5,854 bases of DNA from Hyphomicrobiales bacterium. GTDB taxonomy: Bacteria; Pseudomonadota; Alphaproteobacteria; Rhizobiales; Aestuariivirgaceae. Both the position numbers and the translations under genes were made by a program. The stretch covers positions 1 through 5,854 of the forward strand of contig JALVFB010000010.1 in assembly GCA_027030295.1 (NCBI GenBank), given 5' to 3'. Positions 1 to 5,854 of this stretch are shown one piece after another. Numbering within the stretch: position 1 is the stretch's first letter; every line of letters starts with the position of its first letter. The notes beneath the pieces were generated by a model. It saw only the letters and a program-made list of their open reading frames with translations, was not told the DNA's origin and made no database searches.

Positions 1-341
1 ATCTTGTCGCCGTCCTTCACACCCCTGTCCAGGCCGGGAATCTGTCCACGGTTCTTTTCCGGTGCGATGATCGTCGCGCCATATTTTTCCTTCAGCGCCT
101 CGTTGGCGTCCACGTGGTCGCGGTGGTGGTGGGTGTTCAGGATGTGGGTGAGCCGCCAGCCTTCCGATTCGAGCGCGGTGTCGATGGGGCCGAACTCGGG
201 TGTGTCGATCACCGCCGTCTGTCCGCTGTCCGGGTCGTGCATCAGCACCGCGTAGTTATCCGTGCGGCAACGGATGATACGGAAGTCGAATTTCGACTGG
301 GGTTCGGCAGTGGGATCGCAAACGGCTGATTTCGCATGCAT
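1..341 (-). CDS. gloB: Hydroxyacylglutathione hydrolase (glyoxalase II), N-terminal part, cut by the window edge
   Basis: The frame reads leftward from an ATG at 341-339 and runs off the window after 113 residues, so the C-terminal half (family length about 240-260) is not visible. Glyoxalase II hydrolyses S-lactoylglutathione to D-lactate and glutathione in the cytoplasm, the second step of methylglyoxal detoxification. The protein is a metallo-beta-lactamase-fold enzyme. Its opening strand runs through CRTDNYAVL (about 25-33), followed by a VIDTPE turn (about 44-49). The metal-binding signature THHHRDH is at 70-76, giving ligands His71, His73, Asp75 and His76. The next segment (DANEALKEKYGATIIAPE, about 78-95) also fits glyoxalase II better than generic lactamase-fold hydrolases. 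A Shine-Dalgarno GGAG lies 8 nt upstream of the ATG, which decides the start. It is divergent from the methyltransferase. Family assignment is strong; the missing half leaves the glutathione-binding domain unchecked. Confidence 0.9.
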   Translation of the reverse strand, partial: MHAKSAVCDPTAEPQSKFDFRIIRCRTDNYAVLMHDPDSGQTAVIDTPEFGPIDTALESEGWRLTHILNTHHHRDHVDANEALKEKYGATIIAPEKNRGQIPGLDRGVKDGDK

Positions 342-451
342 GGCTGCCACTCCTTCGGTTGCCCCCTGCTCCGCCATGACGCAGGAGAAAGGTTGCCTCG
401 CGGTGTAATATAGGGATGCTTTCGCGCCGGATGAATGGACGGGAAGGGGAA
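342..451. promoter_or_regulatory. Divergent intergenic region between gloB and the methyltransferase
   Basis: This 110-bp gap separates two divergent starts and should carry promoters for both, but the motifs are weak. An AT-rich patch at 406-412 stands out in GC-rich surroundings. Read leftward it gives TATATT (412-407), five of six matches to the sigma70 -10 box, with a poor -35 (TTCATC, 435-430) at 17-bp spacing. Read rightward it gives TAATAT (406-411), four of six, preceded by TG, with no good -35. A rightward start near 418 would exclude the upstream in-frame ATG at 416 and favour the methyltransferase start at 452. Promoter function is inference only. Confidence 0.35.
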
Positions 452-1189
452 ATGGACGTCATCGAGCTGCGGCAGTTTTACGCAAGCCCGCTGGGGCGGC
501 AGGTGCGCCGGCTGCTGGCGCGCCGGCTGACGGCGCTGACACGGCCGCCGGCGGAGGCGCGGGTGCTGGGGCTGGGCTTCGCCACGCCATGGCTGGATGC
601 CTGGCGCGAGCGGGCGCGGGCCACCTTCGCCTTCATGCCGGCGCATCAGGGAGCGTTGCGTTGGCCGGAAGAAGGCGCGGCGGCCACGGCGCTGGTGGAC
701 GAGGGCGCGCTGCCGTTGCCGGACGCCAGCATCGACATGGCGCTGGTGGTGCATGCGCTGGAACTGACGCCGGTGCGCGAGGCATTGATGCGCGAGCTGT
801 GGCGGGTGCTGGCGCCGGCCGGGCACGTGGTGTTCATCGTTCCCAACCGCACCGGCCTGTGGGCCGGGTCGGACAGCGTGCCCTTCGGCCACGGGCGGCC
901 CTTTTCACGCCGCCAGCTGGAGCAGTTGTTGCAGGCGGCCATGTTCACCCCGGTGCGCATGGAGCCGGTGCTGTTCATGCCGCCATGGCGGCGAAGGTTT
1001 CTGCGGGTGTCGCCGGGCACCTGGGAACGGGTGGGCAAGCTGTTGTGGCCCGGCTTTTCCGGTCTCATCCTGGCGGAAGCCGTCAAGCAGGTCTATGCCC
1101 GGCGCGCGCAGCGGGCCAGGCCCCTGCTGGCTCCGGCGTTGCATCCGGCGCCGGCGGCGCCGGCCATGGTTTCGCGTCGGGATGCTTGA
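452..1189 (+). CDS. Class I SAM-dependent methyltransferase, substrate unknown
   Basis: A 245-residue Methyltransf_11-like protein. The SAM-binding motif I region is [11 protein letters not shown] (38-48), with a GLG turn instead of the textbook GxGxG. A short post-II motif follows at [18 protein letters not shown] (87-104), then [17 protein letters not shown] (116-132), the usual strand carrying the catalytic-domain edge. The segment [16 protein letters not shown] (145-160) is the typical late element of this subgroup. The tail (about 223-245) is rich in Pro and Ala and probably disordered. I chose the ATG at 452 because the protein then begins [15 protein letters not shown], as I recall for family members, and a GGGAAGGGGA purine run precedes it. 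In-frame ATGs at 416 and 431 are alternatives with no better ribosome site. Genes of this kind are often found beside gloB in alphaproteobacteria. I know of no proven substrate; association with glyoxalase II is context only. Confidence 0.85.
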   Translation: MDVIELRQFYASPLGRQVRRLLARRLTALTRPPAEARVLGLGFATPWLDAWRERARATFAFMPAHQGALRWPEEGAAATALVDEGALPLPDASIDMALVVHALELTPVREALMRELWRVLAPAGHVVFIVPNRTGLWAGSDSVPFGHGRPFSRRQLEQLLQAAMFTPVRMEPVLFMPPWRRRFLRVSPGTWERVGKLLWPGFSGLILAEAVKQVYARRAQRARPLLAPALHPAPAAPAMVSRRDA

Positions 1190-1250
1190 CGAAACGGCCG
1201 CGGACGCGCACAAGCAGCGCAGGGCAAACGATCTCCATGGTGATAAGGCA

Positions 1251-2357
1251 ATGACTGATCGGGCCGACATTCCCGCGCCGCGTTCGTCCGTGCTGGACAT
1301 CGCGCCCTATGTGCCGGGCGAGGCGCGCGTGCCGGGCGTGGAAAAGGTATTCAAGCTGGCGTCGAACGAATCGCCGCTGGGGCCTTCGCCGGCGGCGGTG
1401 GAGGCCATCAGCCGGGTGGCCGGCCAGGTGGCCGACTATCCGGATGGCTCCGCGCATGACCTGCGCACCGCCATCGCCGAACGCCACGGGCTGAACCCGG
1501 ACAATATCGTCTGTGGCAACGGCTCGGATGAATTGCTGCATCTGCTGGCGCAGGCCTACCTGTCGCCGGGAGACGAGGCCATCCACACCGAACATGGTTT
1601 TCTGGTCTATCCCATCGCGATCAGGGCCGCCGGCGGCGCGCCGGTGGTGGCGCGCGAGGAAAACCTGACGGCCAGCGTGGACGCCATCCTCGAGAAAGTG
1701 GGGCCGCGCACGAGGCTCGTGTATCTGGCCAATCCGAACAATCCCACCGGCACCTATCTGCCCATCGACGAGCTGAAGCGGTTGCAGGCGGAACTGCCGC
1801 CGCATGTGCTGCTCGTCATCGATGCGGCCTATGCCGAATATGTGCGACGCAATGATTATGAGGCCGGCATCGAGCTGGTGTCGACGTGCGAGAACGTGGT
1901 CATGACCCGCACCTTCTCCAAGGCCTACGGGTTGGCGGGCATGCGCATCGGCTGGATGTATGCGCCGGCGCACGTGGTGGACGCCATCAACCGCATTCGC
2001 GGGCCGTTCAACGTGAACGCCGCCGCGCTGGCGGCGGGCGCGGCGGCGATGCGCGATGCGGCGCATCTGCAAGAGGCGGTGGAACACAACGAACAGTGGC
2101 GCGAGTGGCTGGCAGGGCAGCTTTCCGCGCTGGGGCTGGAGGTGACGCCGTCGGTGGCCAATTTCCTGCTGGTGCATTTTCCGGACGAGGCGGGCAAGCG
2201 CGCGGCGGACGCCGATGCGTTCCTGAAGTCTCGCGGCCTCATCCTGCGCCGCATGGCTGGTTATGGCTTTCCCAACGCACTTAGGCTGAGCATCGGCACG
2301 GAGGAGGCCAACCGGCTGCTGGTGGACGCCTTGCGCGAATTCCTGGGGCGGTCATGA
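1251..2357 (+). CDS. hisC: Histidinol-phosphate aminotransferase, possibly also aromatic aminotransferase
   Basis: A 368-residue fold-type I PLP aminotransferase, normal length for HisC. It transfers an amino group from glutamate to imidazole-acetol phosphate in histidine synthesis; many HisC-like enzymes beside tyrC also transaminate prephenate, phenylpyruvate or hydroxyphenylpyruvate. Visible motifs in order: the N-terminal arm [13 protein letters not shown] (34-46); NPNNPTG (161-167); DAAYAEY (191-197), with the PLP-ring Asp191 and Tyr194; [17 protein letters not shown] with the Schiff-base Lys224; and the C-terminal LRLSIGT with the carboxylate-binding Arg345. The start at 1251 gives the usual short leader before the arm; a weak TAAGG lies just upstream, and the frame stays open further 5' without family similarity. 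It follows the methyltransferase by 61 nt and overlaps tyrC by 4 nt, which suggests translational coupling. The neighbour favours a role in tyrosine or phenylalanine synthesis as well as histidine; sequence alone does not settle which. Confidence 0.92.
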   Translation: MTDRADIPAPRSSVLDIAPYVPGEARVPGVEKVFKLASNESPLGPSPAAVEAISRVAGQVADYPDGSAHDLRTAIAERHGLNPDNIVCGNGSDELLHLLAQAYLSPGDEAIHTEHGFLVYPIAIRAAGGAPVVAREENLTASVDAILEKVGPRTRLVYLANPNNPTGTYLPIDELKRLQAELPPHVLLVIDAAYAEYVRRNDYEAGIELVSTCENVVMTRTFSKAYGLAGMRIGWMYAPAHVVDAINRIRGPFNVNAAALAAGAAAMRDAAHLQEAVEHNEQWREWLAGQLSALGLEVTPSVANFLLVHFPDEAGKRAADADAFLKSRGLILRRMAGYGFPNALRLSIGTEEANRLLVDALREFLGRS

Positions 2358-3295
2358 ACGACGCGGCGAACAAGGCGAATGCCGAACAGCGCCCCATGTT
2401 CGACCACGTGGCGCTCATCGGCCTGGGGCTGATCGGATCATCGCTGGCGCACGTGATGCGGCGGGAGAACCTGGCCGGGCACATCGCCGGCGCCACGCGC
2501 AGCGAACCGACGCTGAAGCGGGCCGGAGAGCTGGGGCTGTGCGACAGCTATCATCTGGATGCGGCCGAGGCGGTGAAGGGTGCCGACCTGGTGTTCCTGA
2601 ACGTGCCGGTAGGGGCCATGGGGCCGGTGGCGGAACGGATCGCGGGCGCGCTGAAGCCCGGCGCCATTCTCACCGATGTCGGCTCGGTGAAGGGATCGGT
2701 GATTCGCGACGTCTCCCCGCATGTGCCGGAGGGGGTGCATTTCATCCCCGGGCACCCCATTGCGGGCACGGAACAATCCGGGCCGGACGCGGGCTTCGCC
2801 GAATTGTTCGAGAACCGCTGGTGCATCCTTACGCCACTGGAAAACACTGATGAAGGGGCATTGGAGCGCCTCATCGCCTTCTGGGAGGCCACCGGCGCGC
2901 ACGTGGACACCATGGCGGCGGAGCATCACGACCTGGTGCTGGGCATCACCTCGCATTTGCCGCATCTCATCGCCTACAACATCGTGGCCACGGCGGCCGA
3001 CCTGGAGGATGTGACGGAATCGGAGGTCATCAAGTATTCCGCCGGCGGCTTTCGCGACTTCACCCGGCTGGCGGCCTCCGATCCGGTGATGTGGCGCGAC
3101 GTGTTCCTGAACAACCGCGAGGCGGTGCTGGAGCTGCTGGGCCGGTTCATGGAGGATCTCTCGGCCCTGCAACGCGCCATCCGCTGGGGCGAGGGCGAGA
3201 AACTCTACGAACTGTTCAAGCGCTCGCGCCGCATCCGTCGCGAGATCATCGAGGCCGGGCAGGATACCCCCGCGCCGGGCTTCGGCCGGCGGTAG
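2354..3295 (+). CDS. tyrC: Prephenate/arogenate (cyclohexadienyl) dehydrogenase
   Basis: A 313-residue TyrA-family dehydrogenase that oxidatively decarboxylates prephenate to 4-hydroxyphenylpyruvate, or arogenate to tyrosine, using NAD(P)+. The Rossmann fold opens with [12 protein letters not shown], whose GxGxxG is at 23-28. DVGSVK (108-113) closes the nucleotide domain. The active-site segment [11 protein letters not shown] (133-143) carries His134, equivalent to the family's catalytic His. The helical dimerisation domain holds [18 protein letters not shown] (191-208) and [17 protein letters not shown] (233-249), both characteristic. There is no fused chorismate mutase and no ACT domain, as in compact alphaproteobacterial enzymes, so feedback control by an ACT domain is not expected. 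The start overlaps the hisC stop as ATGA, and no strong Shine-Dalgarno is seen, which fits reinitiation after hisC. Met15 is a possible but less likely start. The symbol tyrC follows usage for stand-alone cyclohexadienyl dehydrogenases; substrate preference is not readable here. Confidence 0.92.
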   Translation: MNDAANKANAEQRPMFDHVALIGLGLIGSSLAHVMRRENLAGHIAGATRSEPTLKRAGELGLCDSYHLDAAEAVKGADLVFLNVPVGAMGPVAERIAGALKPGAILTDVGSVKGSVIRDVSPHVPEGVHFIPGHPIAGTEQSGPDAGFAELFENRWCILTPLENTDEGALERLIAFWEATGAHVDTMAAEHHDLVLGITSHLPHLIAYNIVATAADLEDVTESEVIKYSAGGFRDFTRLAASDPVMWRDVFLNNREAVLELLGRFMEDLSALQRAIRWGEGEKLYELFKRSRRIRREIIEAGQDTPAPGFGRR

Positions 3296-3308
3296 GGATT
3301 GGCCGATG

Positions 3309-3391
3309 TTTCACGACGCCCGGTCTGTCAAGGATGGCCCTGCGGGCCACCGCGAAGCGGCTTCGTCCTTGACAGACCGGGCGTCGTGAAA
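3309..3391. repeat. Perfect 26-bp inverted repeat enclosing two hairpins (three-way junction)
   Basis: The arms 3309-3334 (starting TTTCACGACGCCC) and 3366-3391 (ending GGGCGTCGTGAAA) are exact reverse complements over 26 bp. The 31-nt interior folds again. Hairpin one is TGGCCC/GGGCCA (3335-3340 with 3344-3349), loop TGC. Hairpin two is CGAAG/CTTCG (3353-3357 with 3361-3365), loop CGG. A 3-nt linker (3350-3352) separates them. In all, 74 of 83 nt can pair, giving a clean three-way junction. It starts 13 nt after the tyrC stop. No target-site duplication or poly-T tract is visible. Possible identities are a foldback or MITE-like dispersed element, an mRNA-stabilising or terminating structure, or a structured RNA. 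I do not recognise a named family. The structure is seen directly; its role is unknown. Confidence 0.9.
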
Positions 3392-3396
3392 AGAAT
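3369..3396 (+). promoter_or_regulatory. Candidate sigma70-type promoter inside the inverted repeat, upstream of metC
   Basis: TTGACA at 3369-3374 is a perfect -35 consensus lying in the right arm of the 26-bp inverted repeat. A -10-like AAGAAT (3391-3396, four of six matches) follows at 16-bp spacing. Initiation would fall near 3403, at the foot of the next hairpin, and would give metC a leader of about 150 nt. Because the arm is duplicated in inverse, the same TTGACA also occurs leftward at 3331-3326, with a poorer -10. The hexamer is clear; promoter activity is inference. Confidence 0.35.
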
Positions 3397-3402
3397 GGCA
3401 AG

Positions 3403-3438
3403 GAAGCGCCAATGGCGAAAAGTCGCCATTGGCGCTTC
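3403..3438. repeat. Perfect 16-bp hairpin built from two 11-bp palindromes
   Basis: Arms 3403-3418 and 3423-3438 are exact reverse complements around the loop AAAG (3419-3422). Each arm also contains its own odd palindrome: CGCCAATGGCG at 3407-3417 and CGCCATTGGCG at 3424-3434, with centres 17 bp apart. It sits 11 bp after the larger inverted repeat. As RNA it would be a very stable stem. It could act as a terminator for the tyrC transcript, but only TCTCTC follows, with no U-run, so a standard intrinsic terminator is doubtful. As DNA the paired palindromes could be a double operator for a dimeric regulator. Both roles are inference. Confidence 0.85.
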
Positions 3439-3459
3439 TCTCAGCCAAAGTCCTGTCGT

Positions 3460-3526
3460 GGTCGGGAGACACCTTGCCAAGGCCTGATGACGCGATTTGG
3501 CATGGAAACCGTCCCGAAACCCGACC
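3460..3526 (+). promoter_or_regulatory. Possible structured leader of metC with alternative pairings
   Basis: GGTCGGG (3460-3466) can pair with CCCGACC (3520-3526). Nested inside, CCTTGCCAA (3472-3480) can pair with TTGGCATGG (3497-3505) with one mismatch. The same 5' strand offers competing pairings: TCGGGA (3462-3467) with TCCCGA (3512-3517), and GGGAG (3464-3468) with CTCCC (3550-3554), which directly abuts the metC start codon. Mutually exclusive stems are typical of regulated leaders, but short GC-rich complementarity is common at this base composition. I do not see the conserved core of a SAM riboswitch. Low confidence. Confidence 0.25.
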
Positions 3527-3554
3527 GAAGGGCACGTTCGCATCGGAGACTCCC

Positions 3555-4736
3555 ATGCCCAAGCCATTTCACCGCCAGACGCGCCTCATTCACGCCAGCC
3601 GTGGTTTCCAGCCGGAGCACATGGAGGCGGGGCCGGTAAATCCGCCGGTGGTGCGGGCCAGCACCATGCTGGCGCGGGATGTGGAAACGTATGAGCGCGT
3701 CGGCCCCTACGGAACCAAGGGAACGGAAACCACGAAGGCGCTGGAGAAGGCGCTGTTGGAGATTTCTTCCGGTGCGGATGCCTGCCTGCTCTACCCCACG
3801 GGGCTGGCGGCCATCGCCGGCGTGCTGCTGGCGCTGACGAAGGCCGGTGATCATGTGCTGCTGACCGATGCGCTCTACTATCCCACACGGCGGCTGATGA
3901 AGCAGCTGCTGGCGGGCTATGGCGTGTCGGCCACCTTTTTCGACCCGCGGGCGGACGTGGAGGAGATCGTCGCGCTCATGCGGCCCGAAACCACCGTGCT
4001 GTTTCTCGAATCGCCCGGTTCGGACAGCATGGAGGTGCTGGACACCCCCGCGCTGGCGGCGGCGGCGCGGGAGCGCGGCATCGTGCCGGTGATCGACGAT
4101 ACGTGGTCGGCGGGCTGGCTGTTCGATCCGTTCGCGGCGGGCTGCATGGTGTCCATCCAGGCGCTGACGAAATACCAGTGCGGGCATTCGGACGTGCTGC
4201 TGGGCGCGGTGCTGGCCACGCACGAGGTGGCGGAGCGCCTCCGCGCCGCGCGGTTCGCGCTGGGCCAGTGCGCGAGCGGCGATGACGCCTGGCTGGTGCT
4301 CCGGGGGCTTCGCACCATGCCGCTGCGGCTGCATCAGCATGGATTGAACGGTTTGCGCGTGGCGGAATGGCTGCTGGAGCAAACGGACGTGGTGGAGACG
4401 GTGTTGCATCCGGCGTTCGAGACCTGTCCGGGGCATGCGATCTTCAAGCGTGATTTCCATGGCCCGGCGGGGCTGTTCTCCTTCGTGCTGCGCCCGGAGT
4501 TCGACGATTCGGCGGTGGCGGCGTTCATGGAGTCGCTGGAGCTGTTCGGCATCGGCGCCAGCTGGGGCGGCTACGAGAGCCTGATCCTGCGCAAGGACAT
4601 GAAAAAACTGCGCTCGCATCCGTGGCCTCACGAAGGATGGCTCATTCGCGTCTCCATCGGGCTGGAAGACCCGGATGATCTGATCCGCGATCTGGAAGCT
4701 GGCCTTGCCCGCATGAAACACGTCGCCGACGCTTGA
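3555..4736 (+). CDS. metC: Cystathionine beta-lyase (Cys/Met-metabolism PLP enzyme)
   Basis: A 393-residue fold-type I PLP enzyme that cleaves cystathionine to homocysteine, pyruvate and ammonia in methionine synthesis (cytoplasmic, typically a tetramer). It resembles E. coli MetC along its whole length as I recall that sequence, including FLESPGSDSMEV (150-161), LGQ...RGLRT (about 237-254), HPAFE...GHAIFKRDF, GLFSFVL, SWGGYESLIL (336-345) and LIRVSIGLEDPDDLI (363-377). Schiff-base Lys206 lies in TKYQCGHSDVLLG; Asp181 should hold the PLP nitrogen; Tyr108, Trp337 and Arg365 match E. coli Tyr111, Trp340 and Arg372. Oddities: the phosphate loop reads YGTKGT (52-57) where E. coli has YGRRGT, and DDTW replaces DNTW. 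The start at 3555 is set by GGAGA at 3545-3549; the frame is open upstream but runs through the hairpins and lacks family similarity. It follows a 259-bp leader and is probably transcribed separately from tyrC. Cystathionine gamma-lyase or synthase is less likely given the MetC-specific C-terminal motifs. Confidence 0.9.
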   Translation: MPKPFHRQTRLIHASRGFQPEHMEAGPVNPPVVRASTMLARDVETYERVGPYGTKGTETTKALEKALLEISSGADACLLYPTGLAAIAGVLLALTKAGDHVLLTDALYYPTRRLMKQLLAGYGVSATFFDPRADVEEIVALMRPETTVLFLESPGSDSMEVLDTPALAAAARERGIVPVIDDTWSAGWLFDPFAAGCMVSIQALTKYQCGHSDVLLGAVLATHEVAERLRAARFALGQCASGDDAWLVLRGLRTMPLRLHQHGLNGLRVAEWLLEQTDVVETVLHPAFETCPGHAIFKRDFHGPAGLFSFVLRPEFDDSAVAAFMESLELFGIGASWGGYESLILRKDMKKLRSHPWPHEGWLIRVSIGLEDPDDLIRDLEAGLARMKHVADA

Positions 4737-4798
4737 CACCTCGCCCGCCGGCGCGCACCACTGGCGCAACGGCATGCACCAAACAGGGAGGATGTGAC

Positions 4799-5317
4799 AT
4801 GCGCGAGCGGATGGCGGCGGTGGCGATGATGCTGACCCTGCTGACCCCGGCGGCGCTGGCGGGCGACGACGTGAAGCCGGATTTCATCTTCAAGGAGCGC
4901 ACGGTGTTCCGCCTGCTGTCGCCGGATGCCTACATCCGCATCTACGGCATCGACGACCCGAAAGTCGAGGGCGTGGCCTGTCATTTCGCGGTGCCGACCG
5001 TGGGCGGCTGGAAGGGCTGGGCCGGGCTGGCGGAGGAGCGTTCGGAGGTGTCGCTGGCCTGCCGGCAGATCGGGCCGATCCGGTTCAGGGAAAAGTTCGA
5101 GCAGGGCGAGACGTTCTATGAGCAGCGGCGCTCCTTCCTGTTCAAGAAGCTGCACCTGGTGCGCGGCTGTGACAGGAAACGCAACGTGCTCGTCTATCTC
5201 ACCTATTCCGACAAGCTCATCGAGGGCAGCCCGAAGAACTCCATCTCCACCGTGCCCATCATGCCCTGGGGCGGACAGGGCGAGGCGCCGAAGTGCGCGG
5301 ATTTCCTGAAGGAATGA
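4799..5317 (+). CDS. creA: CreA-family secreted protein
   Basis: A 172-residue protein with a Sec signal peptide: basic MRER, a hydrophobic core and an ALA|GDD cleavage site after residue 21, so the mature form should be periplasmic. The rest matches E. coli CreA as I recall it, with the order [68 protein letters not shown] and a VPIMPW near the C terminus. CreA's biochemical role is unknown. In E. coli it lies with creBCD, but no creB, creC or creD is visible here. Cys61 and Cys88 correspond to the family pair and could form a disulfide; Cys124 and Cys166 have no counterpart in E. coli CreA as I remember it, and Cys166 lies in a short C-terminal extension past VPIMPW. The start is fixed by GGGAGG at 4786-4791 with 7-nt spacing. 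It lies 62 nt after metC and 10 nt before the oxoprolinase gene. Confidence 0.88.
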   Translation: MRERMAAVAMMLTLLTPAALAGDDVKPDFIFKERTVFRLLSPDAYIRIYGIDDPKVEGVACHFAVPTVGGWKGWAGLAEERSEVSLACRQIGPIRFREKFEQGETFYEQRRSFLFKKLHLVRGCDRKRNVLVYLTYSDKLIEGSPKNSISTVPIMPWGGQGEAPKCADFLKE

Positions 5318-5327
5318 GGGCGGACAC

Positions 5328-5854
5328 ATGGCGGAGCGGGTGGCAACGGGCTGGCGGTTCTGGATCGATCGCGGCGGGACGTTCACCGATGTGGTGGCGC
5401 TCTCGCCAGCGGGTGAATTGCGCACGCTGAAGCTGCTGTCGGAAAATCCGGAGGCCTACGAGGACGCCGCACTGGAGGGCATCCGGCGGTTTCTCGGCGT
5501 TCCTTCCGATGCGCCAATCCCGTTCGAGCGCATTACGGAAGTGAAGATGGGCACCACGGTGGCCACCAACGCATTGTTGGAGCGCACCGGCGAGCGGGTG
5601 GCGCTGCTCATCACCGAGGGCTTCGCCGACGCCCTGTTCATCGGCTATCAGAACCGGCCCGACCTGTTCGCGCTGGCGCCGCGGCATATTCCGCCGCTTT
5701 ACGAGACGGTGGTGGAGGTGCGCGAGCGCGTGACCTTCAACGGCCAGCAACTGGTGGAACCGCGCGAGAAGGAGGTGCGCGCGCAGCTTCAGGCGCTGAA
5801 AGACGAAGGTTTCAATTCGCTGGCCATCGTGTTCATGCACGCCGACCGCTGGCC
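5328..5854 (+). CDS. oplAH: 5-oxoprolinase (ATP-hydrolysing), N-terminal part, cut by the window edge
   Basis: The frame opens at ATG 5328 and stays open to the window end, showing 175 residues of a protein that is normally about 1,200 residues long when HyuA and HyuB domains are fused. The enzyme uses ATP to open 5-oxo-L-proline (pyroglutamate) to glutamate, recycling a by-product of glutathione turnover and spontaneous glutamine cyclisation. The N-terminal HyuA-type signature [14 protein letters not shown] (11-24) binds nucleotide in the ASKHA-like fold. [20 protein letters not shown] (35-54) points to 5-oxoprolinase rather than N-methylhydantoinase or acetone carboxylase beta subunit. [13 protein letters not shown] (74-86) is the family's second conserved block. 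GAGGG (5316-5320), spaced 7 nt from the ATG and overlapping the creA-like stop codon, supports the start. The 10-nt gap suggests co-transcription with the creA-like gene. Whether the HyuB half is fused downstream cannot be seen. Confidence 0.9.
   Translation, partial: MAERVATGWRFWIDRGGTFTDVVALSPAGELRTLKLLSENPEAYEDAALEGIRRFLGVPSDAPIPFERITEVKMGTTVATNALLERTGERVALLITEGFADALFIGYQNRPDLFALAPRHIPPLYETVVEVRERVTFNGQQLVEPREKEVRAQLQALKDEGFNSLAIVFMHADRW

Noticed and set aside
1190..1250. Possible promoter or terminator between the methyltransferase and hisC
   Set aside because: The 61 nt show no convincing -35/-10 pair and no hairpin with a T-run.
589..1254. A 221-codon plus-strand frame overlapping the methyltransferase
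   Set aside because: Ala/Gly/Arg-rich shadow in another frame of a gene with clear SAM-binding motifs.
3309..3391. Insertion sequence or integron attC site
   Set aside because: No transposase or integrase gene, no visible target duplication, and no attC core-site arrangement at the ends; a short non-coding palindromic element is the most that can be said.
3403..3445. Calling the 16-bp hairpin a standard Rho-independent terminator
   Set aside because: The stem is strong, but it is followed by TCTCTCAG rather than a T-run, and each arm is itself palindromic, which a terminator does not need.
3440..3554. SAM-II or other known SAM riboswitch upstream of metC
   Set aside because: I could not find the conserved pseudoknot core; only generic complementarities are present.
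3299..3562. Short open frames on both strands across the inverted repeats (3299-3487 plus, 3311-3562 and 3328-3567 minus)
   Set aside because: Their sequence is dictated by the palindromes, there are no ribosome sites or recognisable motifs, and inverted repeats produce mirrored frames automatically.
4733..4738. TTGACA overlapping the metC stop codon as a -35 box for the creA-like gene
   Set aside because: No acceptable -10 hexamer at 15-19 bp spacing; the downstream sequence is GC-rich. Probably a by-product of a GCT-TGA-CA stop context.
3441..4775. A 444-codon open frame antisense to metC, and similar long antisense frames at 1083-2177, 2438-3172 and 4628-5425
   Set aside because: They lie opposite well-recognised genes, their translations are rich in His, Arg, Gln and Gly with no domain motifs, and such frames are expected opposite GC-rich codons.

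Overview
The window looks like ordinary chromosome from a GC-rich alphaproteobacterium. Base composition is roughly in the mid-60s %GC by eye, with strong G/C preference at third codon positions. The set gloB / SAM methyltransferase / hisC / tyrC, with an MetC-type lyase next door, resembles arrangements I know from Alphaproteobacteria such as Rhodospirillales and Rhizobiales. I cannot name the genus. Gene density is high and the genes are intact, except for the two cut by the window edges.

Layout. (1) Positions 1-341, minus strand: N-terminal part of a hydroxyacylglutathione hydrolase (glyoxalase II, gloB), running off the left edge. (2) Positions 342-451: a short divergent intergenic region. 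(3) Positions 452-1189, plus: a class I SAM-dependent methyltransferase of unknown substrate. (4) Positions 1251-2357, plus: a histidinol-phosphate (and probably aromatic) aminotransferase, hisC. It overlaps by 4 bp (ATGA) with (5) tyrC, 2354-3295, a prephenate/arogenate dehydrogenase. (6) Positions 3296-3554: a 259-bp gene-free stretch and the most unusual part of the window. It holds a perfect 26-bp inverted repeat enclosing two further hairpins, then a perfect 16-bp hairpin whose arms are themselves palindromes, then a leader that can fold in more than one way. (7) Positions 3555-4736, plus: cystathionine beta-lyase, metC. (8) Positions 4799-5317, plus: a secreted CreA-family protein. (9) Position 5328 to the right edge, plus: the N-terminal part of an ATP-dependent 5-oxoprolinase, starting 10 nt after the creA-like stop codon.

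How the genes fit together. HisC and TyrC form a translationally coupled pair: TyrC makes hydroxyphenylpyruvate or tyrosine from prephenate or arogenate, and HisC-type transaminases often supply the aromatic transamination step as well as the histidine step. MetC belongs to methionine synthesis, and GloB and 5-oxoprolinase to glutathione-linked metabolism. The sulfur/glutathione theme may be no more than proximity. I see no CRISPR array, tRNA, rRNA, phage gene or transposase, and no clear new multi-gene system. The part worth following up is the inverted-repeat block between tyrC and metC.
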